A stretch of DNA of 64,000 nucleotides from Olavius algarvensis associated proteobacterium Delta 3 (GTDB lineage: Bacteria; Desulfobacterota; Desulfobacteria; Desulfobacterales; CAFBRK01). Below the pieces are notes generated by a model. The model saw only the letters and a program-made list of their open reading frames with translations. It was not told the origin of the DNA and made no database searches. Below, piece by piece: positions 8,893 to 17,195 of this stretch (positions within the stretch are counted from its first letter, which is position 1; each line of letters starts with the position of its first letter). The stretch covers positions 18,551 through 82,550 of the forward strand of contig CAFBRK010000141.1 of NCBI GenBank assembly GCA_903231505.1. Reading direction: 5' to 3'. The position numbers and the translations under genes were made by a program.

Positions 8893-9288
8893 ATGACCCG
8901 GGCAAAATTTTTCCGGAAAACATTCACTCCCGATGCTCTTGGAAAGCTGTTCCCCAAAGATCGGGCCGATCGCTTTTTCGAAGCCCTGCTGGGCGATGCG
9001 CAAGAGGGTGCATACGATATCCGTCTTGTCTTCAAGGACGCCGGAAACAACCGTCTCGACTTCGAATTCCACCTGACACCGCGACCCGGGCGATGCCTGC
9101 GCTGCAATCTGACCTATGGCCTGCCGGACGTATTTTCACGACATCCGGTCATCGACATTCAGGGCCTGGTCGGCGCCATCGACCACCTGATGGACGGCAA
9201 CGGGCGTTGCTCGGGCTGGTCTGTCGGCCGTGTCCGGGAGGTCCGCTCGGACCTCCATTGCATCCCCCTGACCATCGCTTACGTGTGA
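8893..9288 (+). CDS. Conserved hypothetical protein with C-x-x-C loop
   Basis: 131 residues preceded by a strong AAAGGAG nine bases before the ATG. The protein reads as soluble: FTPDALGKLFPKDRADRFFE, DAQEGAYDIRLVF, then RPGRCLRCNLTYGLPDVFSR and HPVIDIQGLVGAIDHLM. I recognise this pattern from uncharacterised Desulfobacterota proteins that are often mislabelled after a vertebrate homeobox factor; there is no homeobox here. CLRC might bind metal. It is not obviously linked to its neighbours. Function unknown. Confidence 0.7.
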   Translation: MTRAKFFRKTFTPDALGKLFPKDRADRFFEALLGDAQEGAYDIRLVFKDAGNNRLDFEFHLTPRPGRCLRCNLTYGLPDVFSRHPVIDIQGLVGAIDHLMDGNGRCSGWSVGRVREVRSDLHCIPLTIAYV

Positions 9289-9354
9289 TGCCCCACACGT
9301 CAGCGTAACACGTGACGCGATGGACCGGCGTGCAGCCAGAAAGTCCAGTAAAAC

Positions 9355-9593
9355 TTGAGCAACCGTCAGAATTTCGTTCCGATGTGTGGATTGTTGACCG
9401 TTTGAACGTTGCGGAGTCATCGGTATCGGGTTCGGGTTCGGAATCGGCTTCGAAGTTGACCATTCCGTCTCGATTCCGATACCGATAGCGATCACGATAC
9501 CGAACATGTCCATATCCGGATTCCCCCGAAACGGTATCGGGTTAACAGAAACGCTCGATGTTCAATCGGAACATGTTTATGGCAACCGCTATA
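9355..9593 (-). repeat. MITE-like family 1, full copy in reverse
   Basis: Reverse-orientation copy of the 5025-5270 element. Its right edge (9565-9593), read on the minus strand, gives TATAGCGGTTGCCATAAACA and TGTTCCGATT. The left edge gives TTGAGCAACCGTCAGAATTT and CGTTCCGAT. The internal complementary arms (CGGTATCGGGTTCGGGTTCG near 9420, CGATTCCGATACCGATAGCG near 9472) are present. It occupies most of the gap between the 8893 gene and the next plus-strand gene. Confidence 0.72.
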
Positions 9594-9794
9594 AACAGCC
9601 TGTGAACAATTTCACACTTCATTTGTTGAAATGTTCTTAGATAGTTAATAGAGTTATCAACAAAATTGACAAACCGGTAATCCGTTCAAAACCACCACAT
9701 GTTGAGTGGTTTTCATCTTGACATACAATATGGCCCATATTATAGGAAAGCTGCTCATTATTACAGGGCACCCAATCACTCCGGGGGCAGGTCC

Positions 9795-10193
9795 ATGAGG
9801 GGCGTGGAGCAGATCAAACAGCATCTGGTTCCCAAGCTGGCAGGACGAGGGATGGCTCCCGGAGCGATCCCTCTTTTTATTCGTGGTCTGGCCATGTCCA
9901 TCGATAAGCGCCGGGGCATCGATGCGGCGAATATCAATGGGCTCATGCGCCGGATGGGATGGGATGGTTTTGACATGGACCGCGAGGAACTCATAGCCGT
10001 CATCAATTGTTTCGAGTCCGGCGGGTTGCAGCAGCTGAGACAGAAACCCGCCCGATGGTTTTTCAAAGCGTTTGAACCGTCTGATGACCGCCCGCCCCGG
10101 CTTCCCTCCGACGACGAGCTTGAGACAGATTCGGCGTTCAACAAGGAAACCATAAACCCGGCGGCAAGCAGCAGGGAATTGTTGCAGCAATAG
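9795..10193 (+). CDS. Conserved hypothetical protein
   Basis: 132 residues, starting MRGVEQIKQHLVPKLAGRGM after a GGGGGCAGG-like ribosome site. An upstream extension to 9699 exists, but its composition is unlike protein and the ATG at 9795 is the better start. Residues 1-80 are helical (IPLFIRGLAMSIDKRRGIDA, then INGLMRRMGWDGFDMDREEL) and the tail is acidic and disordered. No known domain recognised. It sits 87 bases before a PilZ gene in the same direction and may be co-transcribed. Confidence 0.6.
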   Translation: MRGVEQIKQHLVPKLAGRGMAPGAIPLFIRGLAMSIDKRRGIDAANINGLMRRMGWDGFDMDREELIAVINCFESGGLQQLRQKPARWFFKAFEPSDDRPPRLPSDDELETDSAFNKETINPAASSRELLQQ

Positions 10194-10280
10194 CGGGCCG
10201 CCTCTTTCCGGTACGTCGTCCGGCCCATCTCCACGCACATTGAGGGCCGCAACTTCGGCGGCGACCTTGGATCGATCTGA

Positions 10281-10781
10281 ATGAAACCATCGGGTACTAA
10301 AGCATCCGGACTGTCGCTGTTCAAAGGGCTTCGGAGTCCATCTGAGCACTATCCGCATTTCAATCAGAGCCTGCCGGAGACAACCGACTATCCGGAATCG
10401 GACGAAGCGTTGCTGACACCCAACAGGAGACAAGAGCGGAGATACGACGTCGAAGAAGGCGCCCTGGTGGTCTACGACCGGCGAACCGACCGTGAAATCG
10501 GATTTGTCAAAGACCTGGGGCCGGGCGGACTTTCCTTTGAATACTTCGACGTGGGCGCGCCGGTTATCGAGCAGGGCGAATTCGGCCTGCTGGTTTTGGA
10601 CTCGAATTATTATATCGGCAAGATACCCTATCGGATTGTTTCCGATTTTGAACTGGAAACTGAAGATCACAGCCCCATACCGATCCGCCACTGCAGCGTT
10701 CATTTCGACAACCCCAACAGAGAGAAAAGCCGGGAAATCGAAGCCTTTATCGGCATGTTTTCCGGTCAGGGGATTCACTGA
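10281..10781 (+). CDS. PilZ-domain protein, putative cyclic-di-GMP receptor
   Basis: 166 residues. From residue about 52 it has the PilZ signature: RRQERRYDV (the RxxxR pair) and, after a beta strand, VKDLGPGGLSFEY in the place of D/NxSxxG. The serine of DxSxxG is replaced (DLGPGG), so nucleotide binding could be weakened. Residues 1-50 form an untypical, probably disordered lead. PilZ proteins couple cyclic-di-GMP to motility, polysaccharide or secretion. No diguanylate cyclase lies in the window, so its partner is elsewhere. Confidence 0.65.
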   Translation: MKPSGTKASGLSLFKGLRSPSEHYPHFNQSLPETTDYPESDEALLTPNRRQERRYDVEEGALVVYDRRTDREIGFVKDLGPGGLSFEYFDVGAPVIEQGEFGLLVLDSNYYIGKIPYRIVSDFELETEDHSPIPIRHCSVHFDNPNREKSREIEAFIGMFSGQGIH

Positions 10782-10834
10782 CACGAAGAGCCTTCCCTTC
10801 CCCTATCGGCCGTTTCCTGATATTCTAACCACCC

Positions 10835-11479
10835 ATGGAGCATCACCCGCCGAAACGCTCGAGGCTGCCGCCGGATGCCCGACGATGGATCCGTGTCGGC
10901 GTGTTCACCGGGGCGATATTGCTCGGGCTGCCCCTTTTTCCGATGATCTGGAATGCCCTTTCCGGCAAATTTCCCGTGTTCTGTCAGATGGCCGCGATCC
11001 TGCTTCTGCCCGTGGGTCTGCTTGCCCTGATCATCGGGATCTGCAAGGTCGCCGGAAAGCAAAACAGATCAGTCGGGGTTCTCGTCGCTTTGATATGCGT
11101 CGGATTCGGCATCCTGATGCACTACGCGACAATGACACCGCTGGAGCAGTTCCATGCGGTCGAATACACCATCCTGGCCGCACTGGTCTATCGGGCGCCG
11201 GCACCAGGAACCGGCCGCCGATCCAGGTGCCGAATCGCGCTGATCTATAGCTTTGGAATGGGGATTTTGGACGAAGCGATACAATATGTGCTGCCCAACC
11301 GGGTCTTCGATCCAAGGGATATATGGCTCAACTGGACGGCCGGTGGTTTTGGTGTCTTGCTCTCGGTCTTGGTGCTCGGCAGAATACGCCAGAGTACCGG
11401 CAGATGGAGGCCCACCAGAGGTGGTGATGACAGGTATCATCGGGTGGGTTGTCCGGTGCATGGCATAGTGTCCCGGTAA
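10835..11479 (+). CDS. VanZ-like membrane protein
   Basis: 214 residues with hydrophobic segments at about 20-40, 50-70, 80-97, 105-118 and 160-178. The block GILDEAIQYVLPNRVFDPRD followed by WLNWTAGGFGVLL is the VanZ-like family signature (E-x-x-Q, P-x-R-x-x-D-x-x-D-x-x-x-N). VanZ-like proteins are poorly understood membrane proteins, one of which gives low-level teicoplanin resistance. No Shine-Dalgarno is obvious before this ATG. The tail after residue 185 is charged and not family-typical. Confidence 0.65.
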   Translation: MEHHPPKRSRLPPDARRWIRVGVFTGAILLGLPLFPMIWNALSGKFPVFCQMAAILLLPVGLLALIIGICKVAGKQNRSVGVLVALICVGFGILMHYATMTPLEQFHAVEYTILAALVYRAPAPGTGRRSRCRIALIYSFGMGILDEAIQYVLPNRVFDPRDIWLNWTAGGFGVLLSVLVLGRIRQSTGRWRPTRGGDDRYHRVGCPVHGIVSR

Positions 11480-11517
11480 TAAGGCTGTTACTTCCGTAAA
11501 GGAAATCCGTACCAGAT

Positions 11518-14500
11518 ATGAGACGGACCATAAAAAAAGTCGACGGTAAGGTGATCCTCCGCTCGGTCCCCTCACCGGAGGTAGAGCATCGTGTCGTGGG
11601 CCTTTTGTCGCAACTGATGAAGCGCACGCCGCCGGAGAAAATACGTGCCGGGATCGCCAGAACGCCGGTTGTTTTGGCGAAACGGATCCGGCCCGAAAAA
11701 GGTGAAAAACTGGTCGAAGCCCTGACAAAAATGGGGGCCAACGCCGCGTTTGTGCCGCTGAGGCCCGGTGAGCAGGAAAAACTGGCCAACGGAAATCTCA
11801 AACCCCGTGTTGTCGAAATGCCGGTGGATATCACCCCGCCGCCGGGACGGATTCTGAAAAAATGGCTGCGTCGGACCGCCCTGGCGCTCTTTCTGGCTCT
11901 CGCCGTGCTCTACGCCGTTGTCGAAAACATGCCGCTCATTTACCCCGACGGCATTTCTCCGATCCCTCAGCCGGACCGGGCCGAACTCAGCGGGTTGCTT
12001 CCTGTCGGCAAGACGCTTCCCTCCCTGCTGTCGGTGCATCCGTTGGACATGATGGATGTCCAGGAGCTGCAATACCGGCTGCCCCCGGATCGACGGCTGT
12101 TACAGGTATTGGCGTCTCTGGCGGTCCAATTCGAGGCAATGATGATCGACGGAGCGGCCCGGGGACGGTTTCGCCCAGGGGCGCTCCAGTCCGACGGAAC
12201 AGCCGTGACGATACCGCTGATCATAGACAACCGGGTTGCAGCGGAGATTCAGGTCGCTCAGCCGATCACCTTTCCCGGTGTGATGGCAGCCTGCGCCACC
12301 TGGATTTCCATGATGGCCGCCGGCGCCGACGTGGTACCACCGCCCCAGGTCCCGGCGAACGCCATTTCCGGAACAGCTTGGGCCATAAGAGATGTCCAGG
12401 GGATCGATCCCCGGTCGATTCTGAAGGGTCTCGGCACCCTGGAAACCTTAAGCCGGGCCCACGGCCCCCAGTGGGTCATTCTAAAAGCGGCCGCCCGAGG
12501 ATACGGCTATCTGCACATGTCCCTTTTCCCGGACCGGACAGACGCCCGGGACCAGCTGGCGGCCCATGGGTTGGGGCTGTTGGCCCTGGCCCGGTGGCTG
12601 GCTCCTGAAACGGACCTCACCATGGAGGAGGCTCTTCTCGCCGACCAGATGGGATATACCGCCCATGCCCTGAATCTGATCCGGGGCAGCGCGTTTTACT
12701 CGACAGGCCCCTCAGATCGCCTGACCGCGGCCTACATCATGAGAGATGCGCGGCTTTTATCGTCTCCCCAGAAGGGGGGCAGCGACAGGATGCAGCGCTA
12801 TCTGCTCGCCCGCTTGCACCGGGAGCTGGGCCAGTCCCGCTCCGCGGAGATATTATCAGACGCCCTGCTGGGCGCCTACCCGGATCTGTTTCCTGCAATG
12901 GTCGAGGCCATCTACTCGGGTCCGCGTGACCTGGCGGACGCTGTCAGCCGTCGATTTCTGTGGGCCGTCGTCTCGGCTGTGGAGGACGCCGCGTCGGTTG
13001 GGGGTCACACCCCGGAATCCCTTTCGGAAACAGAGAAAGCACCGATCCCGCAAGAAGCATTCGAAGCCCTTGTGAACCGGACAGCGCTGCCGGAGGGCTC
13101 TCAAAACGGGCGCATCCTCGACAATTCCCTGACACGGCAGGTGTACCGGATCCTCTACACCGGTGCGATGTTTCTACGTTTTCAACTCCTTCTGGAACTC
13201 CGGGATTTTGCCGGGGCCGCCGCCGTTGAAGACAGCCTGATGTCGGATTCACCATTGGCCATGACCCTGCGGGCTCAAATCTTGGCAAACACCGGAAAAC
13301 ACGAAGAGACCGCGGCCCTGGCGGCAAAGATCGTCACGGATCCCGACTCTTCCGCCAGGCTGGCCCTGCAGGCGGTGCAGCTTTCAGGCGCAATCCCGAA
13401 GCGGCTGGCACGCCTTAAGGATGCCGCCCGCCGGATGGACGATCGGCCGGTCAACCGTTTCTTCATGGCGTCGCTGTTTCAGAACATCTGGTACGGCGAC
13501 ATGGCAGAAACGTTCTACACCAGCGGGCTCCGCGAAGACCCTCTCCGCTTTTCGGCTTATTACGAATTGGCCGGGGTCACCGGTTCGGTGTCCCCCATAG
13601 AAGCGGCACTGGCGGCATACGACCGCGTGGCGGCCCTTCATATCGCGGCAGGCGATTTCTATGCCGAGCAGCCGGATCCCGAGGAGGCTGAAAAATCCCT
13701 GGCATATTACAAACAGGCGGACGGTCTGGCACCCCGTGAGGCGACGCCTGCCTTGAAGACACGTCGGGTCCTGTACCGGTTTGGCCGCAAATCAGAGGCG
13801 GCGACCGTTTTGAAGGAAAAACTGGATCAGCGCACCCTTTCCGGATCCGCCGAATTGCGGTTACGCGTGGCTCTGGCCGACACCTATCTGGATATGAAAC
13901 AGCCCGACAACGCCCTGGCCGTTATCGATCCCATCCAACCGGTCGGGGGTCCGGAGATCGCACTTGTCATGGCGCGGGTTTACGAAATCCAGGGGAACTA
14001 TAAGGAAGCCTTCGCCGCATATTATGAGACGGCTCAGCGATTTCCGAAAAATCGGCAGGTTCTGGCGGCGGCGGCCGGATTCAACTGGCGCGTGGGCCGT
14101 TTCAAGGTCGCCGCCGATTTTGTGGCCGCCGGGCGAGGCACCGGCATGGCGGGATGTCGATGGTATGTGGATGACTTCGCGTTCGCGGTGCAAGATGCTC
14201 CGGAAAAACGCCTGCTCTCGGCGGTGACATACCTGCGCAATGCCGGCAGCAGCCTTTCGGAAATCCGGTGCCTGGCATTTGCGCTGGAGGAGCGGCGCGC
14301 GTTTCCGGCATCATTTACGCTGATGAAAAGCATTCTGGAGGAAGGTGGCGGACAGGATCTGGACCTTGCCGCCAGGACAGCGGTCTTGCTGAACGCCTGG
14401 AAGGGGGAGAAGACCGCCGGAGCGTTTCTCAACGATCGGCAGAAGACACCGCTGCCGGTCGAGCAGGCCGCGATCCTGTATCGATACGGCTTCTTCGAGA

Positions 14501-15012
14501 AAATTCTGGATCGGCTGGCCGATGTTTCGGTATACCCCCGGAAGCAGCGTGAACAGGCGCGATTGATCTATCTGTCCGCGTGGCTCAGCTCCGGCCGAAC
14601 TCCCGACAGCCTGGACGAGGGGTTCAAACAGCACTATCGGGGCAGCTGGCTGCAACGGAAAATGGCCCAGGTGACCGGGTATATCTCTTCGGACCCGGAT
14701 CATCTGGCCGGCCGCTACCTGCTGGGTATGATCTTCCGAACCGAGCTTCTCGAACGCATCGACAGCCCCCAACTGCGTTGCCAATACCCGTACATCGTCG
14801 GCCTTTCAAAACGGGCGAAAGGCGGATTCACCGATGCCGCCGCGTGGTACCAGCTCTCCCGGGAGTCTCTTCAGGAGAATTGCGACGAATTCGGCTGGGC
14901 GACAAACGAGATGTTCTGGTGGGCCCATTTGGGAACCCGCAACCGGAACCGCCGCCTGAGCGCGGATATCACCGCCTACACGCAAACCCTGATCGAAAGG
15001 ACCGAACGATGA
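11518..15012 (+). CDS. Large membrane-anchored TPR-rich protein with L7/L12-like N-terminal domain
   Basis: 1164 residues. Residues 30-83 (LLSQLMKRTPPEKIRAGIAR, then RPEKGEKLVEALTKMGANAA) resemble the C-terminal fold of ribosomal protein L7/L12: a helix, a residue pair exposing valine/lysine, and a Gly-Ala beta turn. One transmembrane helix follows at about 119-140 (ALALFLALAVLYAVVENMP). The rest, likely periplasmic, holds many degenerate helical repeats; the clearest TPR-type units are at about 690-900 (AYYELAGVTG, AIDPIQPVGG, VYEIQGNYKEAFAAYYETAQ). The role is unknown; such proteins usually act as assembly platforms. The next lipoprotein gene overlaps its stop by four bases, which suggests the two work together at the envelope. 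Confidence 0.7.
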   Translation: MRRTIKKVDGKVILRSVPSPEVEHRVVGLLSQLMKRTPPEKIRAGIARTPVVLAKRIRPEKGEKLVEALTKMGANAAFVPLRPGEQEKLANGNLKPRVVEMPVDITPPPGRILKKWLRRTALALFLALAVLYAVVENMPLIYPDGISPIPQPDRAELSGLLPVGKTLPSLLSVHPLDMMDVQELQYRLPPDRRLLQVLASLAVQFEAMMIDGAARGRFRPGALQSDGTAVTIPLIIDNRVAAEIQVAQPITFPGVMAACATWISMMAAGADVVPPPQVPANAISGTAWAIRDVQGIDPRSILKGLGTLETLSRAHGPQWVILKAAARGYGYLHMSLFPDRTDARDQLAAHGLGLLALARWLAPETDLTMEEALLADQMGYTAHALNLIRGSAFYSTGPSDRLTAAYIMRDARLLSSPQKGGSDRMQRYLLARLHRELGQSRSAEILSDALLGAYPDLFPAMVEAIYSGPRDLADAVSRRFLWAVVSAVEDAASVGGHTPESLSETEKAPIPQEAFEALVNRTALPEGSQNGRILDNSLTRQVYRILYTGAMFLRFQLLLELRDFAGAAAVEDSLMSDSPLAMTLRAQILANTGKHEETAALAAKIVTDPDSSARLALQAVQLSGAIPKRLARLKDAARRMDDRPVNRFFMASLFQNIWYGDMAETFYTSGLREDPLRFSAYYELAGVTGSVSPIEAALAAYDRVAALHIAAGDFYAEQPDPEEAEKSLAYYKQADGLAPREATPALKTRRVLYRFGRKSEAATVLKEKLDQRTLSGSAELRLRVALADTYLDMKQPDNALAVIDPIQPVGGPEIALVMARVYEIQGNYKEAFAAYYETAQRFPKNRQVLAAAAGFNWRVGRFKVAADFVAAGRGTGMAGCRWYVDDFAFAVQDAPEKRLLSAVTYLRNAGSSLSEIRCLAFALEERRAFPASFTLMKSILEEGGGQDLDLAARTAVLLNAWKGEKTAGAFLNDRQKTPLPVEQAAILYRYGFFEKILDRLADVSVYPRKQREQARLIYLSAWLSSGRTPDSLDEGFKQHYRGSWLQRKMAQVTGYISSDPDHLAGRYLLGMIFRTELLERIDSPQLRCQYPYIVGLSKRAKGGFTDAAAWYQLSRESLQENCDEFGWATNEMFWWAHLGTRNRNRRLSADITAYTQTLIERTER

Positions 15013-15485
15013 CGCCGAATGTGCGAAACCCATGGGCAGCCGGCCTGCTGGCGGTCATATGGTTGATTTCCGGTTGCGCCGGGGTGAACCGCCGGGTCGA
15101 GCCCCCGAAGATGCATTTCGCGGGAATTCAGCTCAAAGAGATCTCCGGATTGGAATCCACGTTTCAGGTGGACCTCCGGGTCATCAACGGCAATCCCATG
15201 CCCCTGGCCATCGAAGGGATTACGTGCGATCTGACGGTCAACGAGAGACGGTTTGCGTCGGGGGTCAGCGGCGAAAACTCGAAAATTGCCGCCTACGGCA
15301 CGGCGGTCGTTTCCATCACCCTGTATTCGTCCATACTCGACGTGTTCAAGGGGGTCCTGACCATGGAAAAAGAGGATACCGTCGAATACATTCTGGCTGG
15401 AAAGGTGCAGCTCGGCGGCGGCGTGCGGCCGTCGACGATCCCTTTTAAGATATCCGGCACTCTGGATGCCGTCACCCTGCAGTGA
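15009..15485 (+). CDS. LEA14/WHy-domain lipoprotein
   Basis: 158 residues starting at the ATG that overlaps the previous stop (ATGA). The signal WAAGLLAVIWLISGC places a lipobox cysteine at about 23, so it is probably an outer-membrane lipoprotein. The mature part has the water-stress/hypersensitive (LEA type 2) domain: IQLKEISGLESTFQVDLRVI NGNPMPL and GITCDLTVNERRFASG, alternating beta strands with the N-P motif. Proteins of this type are common next to TPR envelope proteins; function is undefined. Confidence 0.75.
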   Translation: MTPNVRNPWAAGLLAVIWLISGCAGVNRRVEPPKMHFAGIQLKEISGLESTFQVDLRVINGNPMPLAIEGITCDLTVNERRFASGVSGENSKIAAYGTAVVSITLYSSILDVFKGVLTMEKEDTVEYILAGKVQLGGGVRPSTIPFKISGTLDAVTLQ

Positions 15486-15503
15486 CAGGCCGCCATTTTG
15501 CCC

Positions 15504-15812
15504 TACATCGAATGTCAGAATTCCGTTCCGGTTGGTTTAGGGACAGATATTACCGCAGAGCCGCAGAGGACGCAGAGGACGCAAAGGAGCTGTATTTTTC
15601 CCAGAATCCCTGAGAGGGGGATTCTGAAAGATCTGAAAGAAATGAATCTCACAGACGGATTAAACGCCCATCTGTTGGGATGAGTAACAATTTTGCTTTT
15701 CGTCCTATCAGCGAAAAGCAAAATAATATTGATACTTTGCGATCTCAGCGCCTTTGCGGTGATACGTTGATCGTAAAATGAATCGGAACGCAATTCTGGC
15801 AATCACGATAAA
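15504..15812 (+). repeat. MITE-like family 2, full copy
   Basis: About 309 bp. The left end reads TGTCAGAATTCCGTTCCGGT (15513 on) and the reverse complement of the right end TTGCCAGAATTGCGTTCCGA (15785-15803), forming near-identical termini. Inside are the core TTACCGCAGAGCCGCAGAGG with its GACGCAGAG repeats, a stem-loop CAGAATCCCTGAGAGGGGGA TTCTG at about 15601, and a second half GCGAAAAGCAAAAT ... GCGCCTTTGCGGTGA. No coding capacity. The termini resemble those of family 1, so both families may be mobilised by the same transposase. Confidence 0.65.
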
Positions 15813-15830
15813 AGCCCTGGAGAAAACATC

Positions 15831-15856
15831 GGGGGAAGGGCAAATGCCCTTCCCCC
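15831..15856 (-). terminator. Rho-independent terminator of the fadL-ended operon
   Basis: A perfect 12-bp stem (GGGGGAAGGGCA with TGCCCTTCCCCC, two-base loop) lies 44 bases beyond the fadL stop. Read on the minus strand it is followed by GATGTTTTCT, a T-rich run. It would end transcription of the minus-strand sulfur operon. Confidence 0.75.
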
Positions 15857-15899
15857 GTGTCACACGCTCATGAGATCGGCCTGTGGGGCACTTGCCGGG

Positions 15900-17147
15900 T
15901 TAGAACCGGAACGTCACCCCGAAGTCCACACCGATTTCACTCAATGACGATTCGATGGTCACCGGATTTCCGAACACATCCGTCCCCTGCTCGGTCATGG
16001 TGTTTTCCGGGGCATACATGAATCCGAGATCGAGCCGGAAAGTTTCCGTGAACTGGTAGCCGATGCCGGCGGTAAAATGCTGCTCCACGATGGCCGGAAA
16101 TCCGATGATCCGGAACGTCTCGTAGTAGTAGTCGGGAAAGGTGGTTCCCTGGACGTTTACACTGCCGGCTCCCCAGCCATTATGCTCTTCCACCGGATTG
16201 GATCCGTAATTGTACCCGAGTCGCAGAAAGAGCTTTTCAATCACCTGGTATTGCCCTCCGATGTTGAACACCCACTGATCCTTCCAGTCAAAGTCGCTGT
16301 AACCTTTCGCGCTGGACCAGTTTAGCCACTTGGCGTCTGCCTCCACGAGGAGCGTGCCGTTCAGAAAGGTGTAGGCCGCTCCAATGGTGGCCTGCTGGGG
16401 AGACTCCAGGGTCAGATCGCCACCCCCGAATGCCGCGGGGAAGACCTTCTCGTGGTCGACGGACTGGGCGGAAATATAGCTGAGTCCCAGGGAAAGATTC
16501 TCGACCGGATGCCAGATGACCCCCGGCTGGAACCCGAAAGCGTATCCGGGAGAAGATCCGCTACGAAGATCCAGGGTGGCATAATCGATGTGCACCGCCA
16601 GGCCCACAGCCCATTTCTGGTTGATCTGCCAGCCGAAGGCCGGAGCGAATTTCATGATCTGAAGACTGGAATACTCACCGGCTATCAGCGGAAACCCCGA
16701 GCCGGCAAAATTTGAGTTATCGAGGGCGGTTCCCCGGTAATCGACGCCGAGTCCGGACACCCCGTAGGCGGCCAGGCCGAACCGGAATTTGGTCGGGTCC
16801 TCGGTAATGGGAACCGACAGGCCGATGGCCGGGATGGGATAGACATTGTCCTTGCTGTCGGCCTGAAACGCACCGGCCGGATTGGTGACCGATGCATTAA
16901 CCTTCGGCATGAAGGCCGTGCCGGCAAAGTTCACCTCGGAAGCCGGGCAGTAGGGCCCGAAACACATGGCCGCCGGGTTGGAAAACACCGCGCTGATGGC
17001 ATCCTGGGGGGCGGCCACCCCCACGCCGCCCATGGCCCGGGACACCGGGCCGACTCCGATCAGGTTGTCGCCGTTGGTCGCCCAGGCCGGCAGGGATAGG
17101 GCTAGGGCCACCATCAGGACAGCAAGCGTCGTAAACCGTCTTCTCAT
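15900..17147 (-). CDS. FadL/TodX-family outer-membrane transport protein
   Basis: 415 residues with a signal peptide (1-23, ending PAWA) and an AAAGGAGG ribosome site. The mature start TNGDNLIGVGPVSRAMGGVG and SAVFSNPAAMCF are the FadL family hallmark; the N-terminus normally plugs the barrel and the NPA region forms the S3 kink. The rest alternates beta strands and ends VGVDFGVTFRF with a terminal Phe for barrel assembly. FadL proteins import hydrophobic molecules such as fatty acids and aromatics across the outer membrane. Here it is the last gene of a sulfur-relay and redox operon, and its substrate is unclear; a hydrophobic sulfur compound or electron-donor substrate is a guess. Confidence 0.82.
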   Translation of the reverse strand: MRRRFTTLAVLMVALALSLPAWATNGDNLIGVGPVSRAMGGVGVAAPQDAISAVFSNPAAMCFGPYCPASEVNFAGTAFMPKVNASVTNPAGAFQADSKDNVYPIPAIGLSVPITEDPTKFRFGLAAYGVSGLGVDYRGTALDNSNFAGSGFPLIAGEYSSLQIMKFAPAFGWQINQKWAVGLAVHIDYATLDLRSGSSPGYAFGFQPGVIWHPVENLSLGLSYISAQSVDHEKVFPAAFGGGDLTLESPQQATIGAAYTFLNGTLLVEADAKWLNWSSAKGYSDFDWKDQWVFNIGGQYQVIEKLFLRLGYNYGSNPVEEHNGWGAGSVNVQGTTFPDYYYETFRIIGFPAIVEQHFTAGIGYQFTETFRLDLGFMYAPENTMTEQGTDVFGNPVTIESSLSEIGVDFGVTFRF

Positions 17148-17195
17148 CGTGGGACCTCCTTTGTTAAAGTGTAGGGTTATGTGCGATACGCATTC

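Noticed and set aside
9657..10784. Minus-strand frame of 375 codons
   Set aside because: Covers the PilZ gene and the 9795 gene in antisense; the plus-strand proteins have proper composition and motifs.
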